DNA of 11,794 nucleotides from Bdellovibrionaceae bacterium UBA2466 (lineage in GTDB: Bacteria > Bdellovibrionota > FAC87 > UBA2466): NCBI GenBank assembly GCA_002342225.1, contig DDPO01000038.1, positions 1 to 11,794 on the forward strand, in the 5' to 3' direction. Shown piece by piece: positions 1 through 6,276 of the stretch (position 1 is its first letter; each line of letters opens with the position of its first letter). The notes beneath the pieces are model-generated. The model ran no database searches. It was not told the origin of the DNA and saw nothing but the letters and a program-made list of their open reading frames with translations. A program made the position numbers and the translations under genes.

Positions 1-94
1 CAGTTGTCTTTCCAGAACCTGCAGCTGCTGTCACGACGATGGGACGGTCTAGGGTCAGAGCAGCTAATTTTTGCTCGTCGGTCATATTAAACAT
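1..94 (-). CDS. UvrD/AddA-type helicase, N-terminal fragment (cut by window edge)
   Basis: Only the first 31 codons lie in the window. They read MFNMTDEQKLAAL, then a run ending in AAAGSGKTT. A short Q-motif-like opening (DEQ..A) followed by the A-x-A-G-S-G-K-T Walker A motif is typical of the start of superfamily 1A helicases such as UvrD, PcrA, RecB and AddA. Its ATG overlaps the stop of the upstream AddB-like nuclease gene by 8 nt, which implies translational coupling and makes an AddA-like helicase/nuclease more likely than a free UvrD. An AAGGA lies 7 nt before this ATG. A second ATG three codons in (position 85) is too far from that site to be preferred. AddA specifically is inferred from the neighbour, because nothing beyond the P-loop is visible. 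Confidence 0.85.
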   Translation of the reverse strand, partial: MFNMTDEQKLAALTLDRPIVVTAAAGSGKTT

Positions 95-2006
95 AGCCCA
101 ATCCTTTTAAACAGAACGTTGCAGATTCGCACCGAGGACACTCTTGAGGACTTGGCTTTGCAGAAAATTCTCCAAGACGAATTGCTTTTGATGTTTCTAG
201 CATCTGAAGCTTGCCTGCATTTAAAACTTCTTCAAATTTGGCAGGGGGTAGAACATGTCCTCGAGTGAGTTGATTTTTAAGTTCTTTAGAAACCCACTGT
301 TCGTCAAAGATTCCCCGACGCAATTCCCCCTTTTTAAGATCATAAAAAAGAACTCCCGAACAGGGCAGGGAGGTTTGTTCTCTCATCGCTAAAATATAGA
401 GCAAAGCTTGGCAATGGTCGCCAGATGGAATGTGAGTTGGAGAGAAGTCAACAGCACCGGTTTTGTAATCGATAAGTAATTGAGAAGTCCCGTTTTGATC
501 GATAACTCGGTCGATGGTTCCAATGAAGGTAAAGCTTTCGATTGTTATTTCAAATTGTTTCTCTAAACCTAAATTGCTTTGGTATCCAAAATCTTTCTTA
601 AGTTGTTTTTCAAGAGATAGAAAGTGTTCTTTCATTTCTTGGAATTGCTGAACCATCATAGTGTAGATAGGGTTTGTTGAAACTAAATCAGGATCAAAGT
701 TGGATAATACGTCTTCAAATATTTTAGAGAGAGGTTCCTTGGGATTGAGGAAATAGGCTTCCAAGGCGGCATGAACGGCTTTTCCGAAAACAAGAGGGTA
801 CTTTTCCTCAAGACTCTGCTCTGGTCGGAGTTTTAAGCGATGCCGAACTAAATATTTAGCTGGGCAAGCGGCGTAGGTCTCAAGCTGAGTCGCTGATAGT
901 TTTGTCTCCTTAATGGGCAATTTAAGCAGTGGAGTTGCGCGATTTGGAATCCTGTAATTAGAGAGGGTTTCTGCTTCATTGAGCTCTTCTATAACGAGTT
1001 GGCTTGAAAAGAAGAGCCTCTCTTTTCCCACACCTTGGGAATGGTTCAACATCGTTTTTAAATACTTTCTATCTGTCGAAAGTCTTGGGATTTGAAATCC
1101 GCCGTTCATGAGAGTGAAAAGTTCAGGCTCAGTGAGAATGAGTTTTTCCTCTGGGGAAAAAAAGGTTTCATCTACGTAGCTCCAAAATGAGAATTCCTCG
1201 AACAGGGGGAGAGATTGAAAAGGGAAGACGAGAACTGAGTTGTTGTCTGTAGCTTGAGATGGACAAAAAAGGGACGTAAAAGGAACTCGGAAATGGTTTA
1301 GACACGACTCAAAATAGAGAAGAGCGTGGGGCGCCCCTCCGAAAGCTACAATTTGTCTTTTGTTCGATGATAAAAAGGTTTTAGAAATGTTGTGAGCGAG
1401 CTCTTTCAAAATGTGAGCCGCTGAACCTGTGATGGGTTTTTGAGCGGATACAGTGAGATTGGGAGCAGATGCGAAAAGTTCCCAGAGTTCAATAGGCTCA
1501 CATGTGGAATCTTGAAAGTATTGATGACTTTTTGCCCACTCAGAAAACAAAAAAGTAGAACCACGGCCTTTCACAAAGACTCTGGGAACTGCAAGTGGAT
1601 CTAATTGTTTCTCTTTGAGCTTTTCAATAGCCCTCCAATAAGCCTCCGCCAGATCATTTCTTAAGGGGGAATCCAGATAAGCGTACAAAGAGTTTTTAAG
1701 AAGATTGTTTTTAGGAGTCGGGTAGAGCAAAGAAAAACAGAAGTCGGTTTGTTCCCTTGAAATAATTAAAGACAAACGGAGCTGTTCCAGCGTTTTTAAA
1801 TATCGAGCAAGTTCTTTTTTATCATCCAGTGTTAAAAAATGAGCTAGCTGTTGAAGTCGCTTCTCTCCGCTTGAGACAGAGATATTTGTTTGTTCTAGCA
1901 GCAGGTCAGAAGCAAGCTTGACTGAACCCTTTTGCCCGGGGAACAGATGTGTATAAAGATCGTAATGGGCTTTGCTTTCAAAGACTATCTGAGCGGGCGT
2001 TGACAT
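87..2006 (-). CDS. AddB-like PD-(D/E)XK nuclease with C-terminal Fe-S cluster motif
   Basis: This 639-residue protein has a clear RecB/AddB/Cas4-type nuclease domain in its last 270 residues. Its parts are LSATQLETYAACP with C381, FGKAVH with H412, GTIDR with D499, LLIDYKTG with D513 and K515, and a Q-x3-Y helix (Q533, Y537). A C-terminal triplet (C623, C626, C632) would complete the four-cysteine 4Fe-4S cluster seen in AddB and Cas4. The N-terminal half has no Walker A, and only a stretch near 220-246 recalls a UvrD-type fold. It is therefore much shorter than the roughly 1,100-residue AddB of Bacillus. With the overlapping helicase gene downstream it probably forms an AddAB-like double-strand-break resection enzyme. 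The start at 2006 lacks an obvious Shine-Dalgarno site. It is divergent from the DUF503 gene, 38 nt away. Confidence 0.85.
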   Translation of the reverse strand: MSTPAQIVFESKAHYDLYTHLFPGQKGSVKLASDLLLEQTNISVSSGEKRLQQLAHFLTLDDKKELARYLKTLEQLRLSLIISREQTDFCFSLLYPTPKNNLLKNSLYAYLDSPLRNDLAEAYWRAIEKLKEKQLDPLAVPRVFVKGRGSTFLFSEWAKSHQYFQDSTCEPIELWELFASAPNLTVSAQKPITGSAAHILKELAHNISKTFLSSNKRQIVAFGGAPHALLYFESCLNHFRVPFTSLFCPSQATDNNSVLVFPFQSLPLFEEFSFWSYVDETFFSPEEKLILTEPELFTLMNGGFQIPRLSTDRKYLKTMLNHSQGVGKERLFFSSQLVIEELNEAETLSNYRIPNRATPLLKLPIKETKLSATQLETYAACPAKYLVRHRLKLRPEQSLEEKYPLVFGKAVHAALEAYFLNPKEPLSKIFEDVLSNFDPDLVSTNPIYTMMVQQFQEMKEHFLSLEKQLKKDFGYQSNLGLEKQFEITIESFTFIGTIDRVIDQNGTSQLLIDYKTGAVDFSPTHIPSGDHCQALLYILAMREQTSLPCSGVLFYDLKKGELRRGIFDEQWVSKELKNQLTRGHVLPPAKFEEVLNAGKLQMLETSKAIRLGEFSAKPSPQECPRCESATFCLKGLGYV

Positions 2007-2029
2007 GAATTTAGCAATAACACTATTTT
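2000..2029 (+). promoter_or_regulatory. Candidate sigma-70-type promoter for the DUF503 gene
   Basis: A perfect TTGACA (2000-2005) is followed after 18 nt by TATTTT (2024-2029), which matches four of six bases of the -10 consensus. Transcription would start near 2036, leaving a very short leader that still includes the AGGAG at 2039-2043. The -35 box overlaps the start codon of the divergent nuclease gene. This is a pattern match only. Confidence 0.35.
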
Positions 2030-2044
2030 TAGGAGTCGAGGAGA

Positions 2045-2371
2045 GTGAGTGTGGAAAAAGTTATTTTGGGTTCAGGGGTAGTATCTCTTTGGATGCGCCA
2101 TGCCAGATCGTTAAAGGATCGTAGGCAAGTCACTCAAGGATTGATTCAGCGTCTTAAAAATGAGGGGTTTAGTGCAACTGAGTTAGATATGGGAGACAAT
2201 TTCAAAAGAGCAATGATTGCTTTTTGTATCTGTTCGGGGAAATCTGAAGTTGTTACCGACCACCTCGAAAGAGCAAAACGAATTTTTATTGGGGAATTTG
2301 AAATTGTTCATGCCAAGACTGAGATTTCTGAGATGGAAACTGAATTTGAACTACCTTTTATCGATGAGTAA
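2045..2371 (+). CDS. DUF503 / YlxP-like family protein
   Basis: This small protein (108 residues, or 106 from the second GTG) matches the DUF503 family. It has a first strand VVSLWMRHARSLKDRRQV corresponding to the family's L-x-I-x-x-xSLKxKR opening, then a basic helix, a segment A-T-E-L-D-M-G-D-N-F-K-R-A where relatives have V-A-E-V-G-x-x-D-x-x-x-x-A, and a C-terminal strand ending in an acidic E-T-E-F. In Bacillus the relative YlxP sits in the infB-rbfA region; its biochemical role is not established. The start is ambiguous. GTG at 2045 lies 9 nt after AGGAG at 2031, while GTG at 2051 lies 7 nt after AGGAG at 2039. The gene overlaps the end of the convergent chalcone-isomerase-like gene by 14 nt. 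Confidence 0.85.
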   Translation: MSVEKVILGSGVVSLWMRHARSLKDRRQVTQGLIQRLKNEGFSATELDMGDNFKRAMIAFCICSGKSEVVTDHLERAKRIFIGEFEIVHAKTEISEMETEFELPFIDE

Positions 2372-3050
2372 GAAGAGATTTTTTTAAGGCTTCCATTTCA
2401 GGATCGACTGGAATACCAAACCATACTCTCCAAATGTCTGTGACAAGGCTCGAGCCTTTTTCTTGAATGGATTTGTCATCGGTAAAGACAAAGATATGTT
2501 CTTTGTCATCGGTTGGGATTTTGTATCCTGCTAAGTAGACCCGATCGCCAGCATCTAAGTAGTATGTTGTTTGTTCTCTGAGGGCTGTGATTTCCGGAGA
2601 GTATAAATTGACATGATTTACATCCAAAGCATCATCAAACTCGGCGCGGATATCTTCAGGGGTTACATTTTGAATCATCTGCAAAATCATCAATCGATTT
2701 CTGGCTCCACTAAGACTTTCGACAGGCGTTTGAGCATTGAGTACAGCGGGATTATCGAGATAGTGAATAGCAACGTAGGCATTCACTTTAACAATAGCCA
2801 AAAACTTTTGCCTTAGTCCCTTTCCACTGAGGGAGAGTTTCACGATCTCCCCAGTAGGCAAATTTACATGAGCTTCGGGATATATATTGATAGATGTTCC
2901 CCCAACCGAGTATGGAGTTGGAGTTCCATGAAAAGAAACTACATTTTGTCCTCGAGCAGAGTTCAAAACTCCCAGTGATAAAAAAAGAGCTAAAACAACG
3001 GTGCCGTACTTAGATGATAATGTGTTTGTCATAAGTCCAATGATATCCAT
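2358..3050 (-). CDS. Exported chalcone-isomerase-like domain protein
   Basis: The 230-residue product begins with a signal peptide: a polar stretch with one Lys, a hydrophobic core VVLALFLSLGVL, and a likely cleavage near SARG-Q (about residue 34). The mature part resembles bacterial chalcone-isomerase-like proteins. The best marker is the block around residues 74-100, with L-S-G-K-G-L-R-Q-K-F-L followed by V-K-V-N-A-Y-V-A-I-H-Y-L. The bacterial family is periplasmic and has no proven flavonoid substrate; fatty-acid binding has been suggested for related folds. An ATG at 3032 is an alternative start. It has a weak TGGA upstream and gives a more compact signal peptide, whereas the ATG at 3050 has no visible ribosome binding site. 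Its 3' end overlaps the DUF503 gene on the other strand. Confidence 0.75.
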   Translation of the reverse strand: MDIIGLMTNTLSSKYGTVVLALFLSLGVLNSARGQNVVSFHGTPTPYSVGGTSINIYPEAHVNLPTGEIVKLSLSGKGLRQKFLAIVKVNAYVAIHYLDNPAVLNAQTPVESLSGARNRLMILQMIQNVTPEDIRAEFDDALDVNHVNLYSPEITALREQTTYYLDAGDRVYLAGYKIPTDDKEHIFVFTDDKSIQEKGSSLVTDIWRVWFGIPVDPEMEALKKSLLTHR

Positions 3051-3158
3051 AGTTTTTAGGACGACAAGCGGAAGTTTGGAAATTCGGGGTCATTCTGCCA
3101 CCGATAGGGTGATTATTTCAGATCTGAATGAGGGGGATTTTATGTGGAGTCTTGTTTT

Positions 3159-3173
3159 AGGCACGATCTTGGC
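3159..3173 (+). promoter_or_regulatory. Candidate sigma-54 (-24/-12) promoter
   Basis: AGGCACGATCTTGGC matches the sigma-54 consensus TGGCACG-N4-TTGC at nine or ten of the eleven fixed positions. The near-invariant GG (3160-3161) and GC (3172-3173) are correctly spaced. Transcription would begin around 3185, about 70 nt before the GTG of the exported Pro/Gly/Tyr-rich protein. No enhancer-binding-protein site was identified, so this is a motif-level call. Confidence 0.4.
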
Positions 3174-3253
3174 GATTCAAAAGGGCTAAGAACTTGGTCT
3201 GCTATCTGCAATCTCTCCCAGCCAAGGACTTAACTTTTTCAAGGAGGATGAAA

Positions 3254-3817
3254 GTGAACGGGTTAAAGAAATGGATTGGGTTGGGAATAATGATTCTGCC
3301 GCTAGCACTGGCGAGGGGAGAGTTTCACTCCCCCGGGGGAACCGTGGGGAGATTGATCCATGAGTCTCAGGAACTAACCCAAGTCGTGAGATATGTGGGT
3401 TTGCCCTTTCAGGTTCAGCAAGCAGTTGATCAGTTTAATTTCGGTGTCTACCAGTTGGCTGATTGTGTGCGCATGACCTGTGGAGGAAACATGCAGTTTA
3501 TGGGAATTCCTCAGCAATGCGGACAACCACTGCACATGGCGCGAAGAAGTTTCATGATAGTGGAAAGATATTTGAGCGGTGGGGCTTTTCAAATCCCGCA
3601 AGTTTATCACTCCTTCATGCAGACTCGAGATGCCCTCTTGAGCCTACAAGTGATGGGTTTTCCCGGTGGGCCGGGTCCCTATCCCAATCCTGGGCCTTAT
3701 CCTGGACCTTATCCGGGCCCTGGGTCTCAACCCGGTCCTGGACCGCAACCGAGGCCCTATCCTTACCCTAGACCTCAACCAGGTCCCAGACCTTATCCCG
3801 GCCCAGGATGGGGGTGA
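3254..3817 (+). CDS. Small exported protein with Pro/Gly/Tyr-rich C-terminal tail
   Basis: I do not recognise this family. From the GTG at 3254 the product is 187 residues. The start is chosen because AAGGAGG (3241-3247) abuts the ATG at 3248 with no spacer but lies 6 nt before this GTG. A signal peptide (NGLKKW, then IGLGIMILPLALA) suggests export, with cleavage around residue 20. The central domain, about residues 25-135, is probably mostly helical and contains three cysteines (LADC, MTC, QQC), so a disulphide is possible. The last 50 residues are almost only Pro, Gly, Tyr, Gln and Arg, in PGPYPGPYPGPG-type units. Such tails usually act as flexible or adhesive linkers in secreted or envelope proteins. 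A strong terminator follows, so it is probably a single-gene transcript. Confidence 0.75.
   Translation: MNGLKKWIGLGIMILPLALARGEFHSPGGTVGRLIHESQELTQVVRYVGLPFQVQQAVDQFNFGVYQLADCVRMTCGGNMQFMGIPQQCGQPLHMARRSFMIVERYLSGGAFQIPQVYHSFMQTRDALLSLQVMGFPGGPGPYPNPGPYPGPYPGPGSQPGPGPQPRPYPYPRPQPGPRPYPGPGWG
3661..3814 (+). repeat. Degenerate tandem repeat coding for the Pro/Gly/Tyr tail
   Basis: Imperfect 9-18 nt units such as cctggaccttatccgggc and related forms repeat across this stretch, each giving P-G-P-Y or P-G-P-Q. The repeats lie within the coding frame of the exported protein, and copy number could vary between strains by slippage. Confidence 0.7.
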
Positions 3818-3841
3818 AGCAAGTTGAAATAGGTCGATGAG

Positions 3842-3879
3842 GAGAGCTTATCCTTTCTAGGATAGGCTCTCTGTTTTTT
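3842..3879 (+). terminator. Rho-independent terminator after the exported-protein gene
   Basis: A 13-bp stem (GAGAGCTTATCCT at 3842-3854 paired with AGGATAGGCTCTC at 3859-3871, one G-U pair) encloses a 4-nt loop, and a T6 tract follows at 3874-3879. It lies 25 nt after the stop codon of the plus-strand gene. No T-tract is seen on the minus-strand side. The stop codon of the convergent HAMP gene falls at the loop/stem boundary (3857-3859). Confidence 0.9.
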
Positions 3880-4339
3880 CTTTCAGTTCTAGAACATCGC
3901 CACGAATCTTATTCACTATCGATTCCAATTCTTTAAATTCATCATGTTCGGCAAGACGTAATTTGTGGCTCCAATCGCCCCGAGAGTAAAGAATAAGTTG
4001 TCGCTTGAGAGTAGCAACAGGGGAAGTGAGTTTGCGAACCATGAAAAAGGCTGAAATAAAAATAGCGAAAATTGAGAAAAGAAAAAGAATAAAGAGCCAT
4101 GTTTCTAAAATCTGTTGTTCATGTCGAACTATTTGAACCACTTGAGCACTCACTCCCAATTCATCACCCATAAAGAGGTTGTAGTTGCGCTGAATAAACC
4201 AAGCCATCACAAAGATCATGACGAGCGAAGTAAAACCACCGGTCAAGGTGAGGTACATGACATACTTTAATTGAACAGGGAGCGTCTTTAAGTTCCGCCC
4301 ACGTTTTAAATTAACTGAATGGGTATTTTCATTGGGCAT
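3857..4339 (-). CDS. HAMP-domain membrane protein without an output domain
   Basis: This 160-residue inner-membrane protein has two transmembrane helices (about residues 28-49 and 82-102) around a short loop of about 32 residues. A HAMP-like linker follows at about 100-155: V-R-K-L-T-S-P-V-A-T-L is the first helix with the conserved Pro, and H-D-E-F-K-E-L-E-S-I-V-N leads the second. Nothing follows the HAMP, with no histidine kinase, methyl-accepting or GGDEF domain, so it cannot signal alone by the usual route. It starts 5 nt after the stop of ArsA-family ATPase 2, with AAGG just upstream, and is probably the last gene of the lipase-ATPase-ATPase operon. Its stop codon sits inside the hairpin of the convergent terminator. 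Partner and role are unknown. Confidence 0.8.
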   Translation of the reverse strand: MPNENTHSVNLKRGRNLKTLPVQLKYVMYLTLTGGFTSLVMIFVMAWFIQRNYNLFMGDELGVSAQVVQIVRHEQQILETWLFILFLFSIFAIFISAFFMVRKLTSPVATLKRQLILYSRGDWSHKLRLAEHDEFKELESIVNKIRGDVLELKEKTESLS

Positions 4340-4344
4340 AGACC

Positions 4345-5400
4345 TTAGGATAGCAGGATTTCGCCGATTTGAGAAAGAGTCTCAAGGTCGTGGATCTCTT
4401 CTGATCTTTTCTCCAAGCATTTTAGAGGAGTTTTTCCTATCGATGTTTCAAATCGAGATAACCAGTATTGCTGCTGAGTGGCTAAGCTGTAACGATAATC
4501 GAGAATTTTTTGAATCTGCTCTCTACTTTCTTCAGATAGATCGGAGGTTTTTGTGAGCTCTTTCGGGAATTTTTTTTCTAGGCGATTGAGAATAACTCCA
4601 GCAAGTGGAATCCCTTTTTCTTTGAGAACTCGGCTAAAGTCACTCGATTCGTTAAAGCGTACTTCGCTTGGGTAGGAGACAAGAAAAAAACCTGTCGCTT
4701 TACTTTTGAGTAATTGAATCACTTCAAGATTGCGATCTCTAAAACCGGTGTGCATTCCTTCGAGATCATCCATGACTTGAGCTAAAGCACGGAAAAAATC
4801 GCTTCCAAACAGTTTTTCCAAAAGTTTCATGGCCATTTTGGTGCCTTGTCTGAATAACGAAAAAGGGGTGTTGGAACTCTGAAACCATCGCAAAACCGAG
4901 TTGTCCATGAAATCGGCCAGTTTTTGTGGGGCATTGAGTAAATCGAGAGCATTTTGCGATGGGGGGGTGTCCACCACAATTTTATCGAAAGAATTGTCTT
5001 TGGTGAATTCAAGGAGTCGTTCCATTGCGGCGTATTCGTGACTCCCTCCAAGGCTTTCAACCATAATTCTATAAAGCCGATTGTTTAAAATTTTATCTCT
5101 TTGTGTTTCTGAGTTCGCAAAACGAGAGATTACTTTGTCAAAATACCGTTGGGTATCGAGCATAGATGCAAAAAGTTTGGGCTCTTTAATACCTTTTAAG
5201 TTTACGGGCTGTAAATCGTTTGTGAAATTTTCAAAACCCAAAGCTTGTGCAAGTCGTTTTGCAGGATCTACCGTAAGAACGACGGTTCTATAACCTTGTA
5301 AAGCAAGCTGAGTTCCTAAAGCTGCAGCTATAGTCGTTTTTCCGACGCCTCCGGGGCCTCCGACAAGAAAAATCCTTTTCTCTTTCCAAGCTTCTGTCAC
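4345..5400 (-). CDS. ArsA/Get3-family ATPase, subunit 2 (signature Lys replaced by Pro)
   Basis: A 351-residue P-loop ATPase of the ArsA/Get3 group. Its P-loop reads GGPGGVGKTT (14-23): the ordinary Walker lysine K21 is present, but the signature lysine that normally precedes GG is P16. Switch I is T-V-D-P-A-K-R with the catalytic-type D45. Switch II is V-V-D-T-P-P-S-Q-N-A-L with D144, matching the family's D-T-P-P-T-G-H pattern. The stretch from about 165 to 215 is helical, in the place of the variable helical subdomain. No CxxC dimer motif, transmembrane segment or arsenite-type cysteine trio is visible. It starts with GTG, which overlaps the stop of ATPase 1 (GTGA) and has GGAGGAG just upstream. 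Arsenic export is unlikely because no arsB, arsC or arsR lies nearby. Partnership with ATPase 1 is inferred. Confidence 0.9.
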   Translation of the reverse strand: MTEAWKEKRIFLVGGPGGVGKTTIAAALGTQLALQGYRTVVLTVDPAKRLAQALGFENFTNDLQPVNLKGIKEPKLFASMLDTQRYFDKVISRFANSETQRDKILNNRLYRIMVESLGGSHEYAAMERLLEFTKDNSFDKIVVDTPPSQNALDLLNAPQKLADFMDNSVLRWFQSSNTPFSLFRQGTKMAMKLLEKLFGSDFFRALAQVMDDLEGMHTGFRDRNLEVIQLLKSKATGFFLVSYPSEVRFNESSDFSRVLKEKGIPLAGVILNRLEKKFPKELTKTSDLSEESREQIQKILDYRYSLATQQQYWLSRFETSIGKTPLKCLEKRSEEIHDLETLSQIGEILLS

Positions 5401-6266
5401 TTCTCCTCCATGTGAGCGGCTATCTGTTCAATAGTCTCTTTGACAGCTTCTGAAGAGAACTTAGGTATCTTTTTTACAACTAGGGGCATTTTTTTTGCTT
5501 CTACTAAATTTTTGGCTTCGCGTTCTAATCTAAAACGGTGATCTTCGAGGCATTCTCTAATACTTTTATCAAGAGTGCTCGGTATTTTGTCGGGGACTTT
5601 TAAATCGGGTGTACATTGGTTGAGCCACAAGAAACCTAAATGAAATTTTCCTAAGCCCATCAGGTGTTCGACAAACTGTCCACTCTCAACCAACGGCATT
5701 TCTTCCGGAAGCGTGACGATGTCAACTCGAGTGTAGGGATCGACAAACATGTCACAAATATTTCCTGCTTGCCTGTGGACAAACCCTGTTGCAAACATTT
5801 TTTCAATTCCCATCGGAGATTTAAAGAAAGACAAAGCATGACCAGTGGCCGGAAGATCGACGACAAGAGTATCTTGTTCCCCTCTATCAAAAAGGTCCCA
5901 CACTTTTCCAGCAATAACCGTTTCGGAAAGGCCGGGGGCGACTTCGATAAAAGCTTTCAGTACTCGATTTTCAAAAACGGCGTCAAAAAATTTTTCGAAC
6001 TTGAGAGTTTTTAAAGCATACTCTTTGAAACAGGCAGCCGCTTCTAACTGATGCCAAGTGATACCTAGTGATTTTAAAGTAGTGGGTTCTGAAAAGCTTT
6101 CGAAAGGGCTCCAGCTGATGAGTCTTACTTTTCTTTTGTTTCTAGAGAGTGTAAGAGCCGTCGCCCAAGCTACGGCAGTTTTTCCGACTCCGCCTTTACC
6201 CGTTAAGAAAATGACTTTTCTTTTCAGTGAATCTTCAAGAAAGGATTGTGAGTTTAAGTGTTTCAC
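5397..6266 (-). CDS. ArsA/Get3-family ATPase, subunit 1 (switch I Asp replaced by Ser)
   Basis: A 289-residue relative of subunit 2. It has a canonical deviant Walker A, TGKGGVGKTA (22-31), with both the signature K24 and the Walker K29. Switch II is V-V-D-L-P-A-T-G-H-A-L with D137. Switch I, normally S-T-D-P-A-H, reads S-W-S-P-F-E, so the water-activating aspartate is S53. The rest is helical and soluble, without a CxxC motif. The start is a GTG at 6266 with no good ribosome binding site, so the N-terminus is uncertain; translation may be coupled to the lipase-like gene that ends 10 nt upstream. Its stop overlaps the start of subunit 2 by 4 nt, which fits production of two subunits in a fixed ratio. 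Cargo or substrate is unknown. Confidence 0.88.
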   Translation of the reverse strand: MKHLNSQSFLEDSLKRKVIFLTGKGGVGKTAVAWATALTLSRNKRKVRLISWSPFESFSEPTTLKSLGITWHQLEAAACFKEYALKTLKFEKFFDAVFENRVLKAFIEVAPGLSETVIAGKVWDLFDRGEQDTLVVDLPATGHALSFFKSPMGIEKMFATGFVHRQAGNICDMFVDPYTRVDIVTLPEEMPLVESGQFVEHLMGLGKFHLGFLWLNQCTPDLKVPDKIPSTLDKSIRECLEDHRFRLEREAKNLVEAKKMPLVVKKIPKFSSEAVKETIEQIAAHMEEK

Positions 6267-6276
6267 AGCTAAAGGA

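Noticed and set aside
3001-3189. Plus-strand open frame of 62 codons overlapping the start of the chalcone-isomerase-like gene
   Set aside because: It is partly antisense to a signal-peptide-coding region, has no good Shine-Dalgarno site, and its end contains the candidate sigma-54 promoter.
3463-3771. 102-codon open frame in another plus-strand frame
   Set aside because: It sits inside the exported-protein gene, whose frame has a signal peptide, a strong ribosome binding site and the repeat-encoded tail. The alternative is a shadow of repetitive codons.
3661-3814. CRISPR-like array
   Set aside because: The repeats are short, imperfect, without spacers, and in frame with a Pro/Gly/Tyr protein tail.
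4332-4556. Plus-strand open frame of 74 codons
   Set aside because: It is antisense to the 3' end of ArsA-family ATPase 2 and the start of the HAMP gene, with no recognisable domain.
4345-6266. Arsenic-resistance operon
   Set aside because: The two ATPases belong to the ArsA/Get3 group, but no arsB, arsC, arsD or arsR-like gene is adjacent, and no arsenite-binding cysteine arrangement is visible in either protein.
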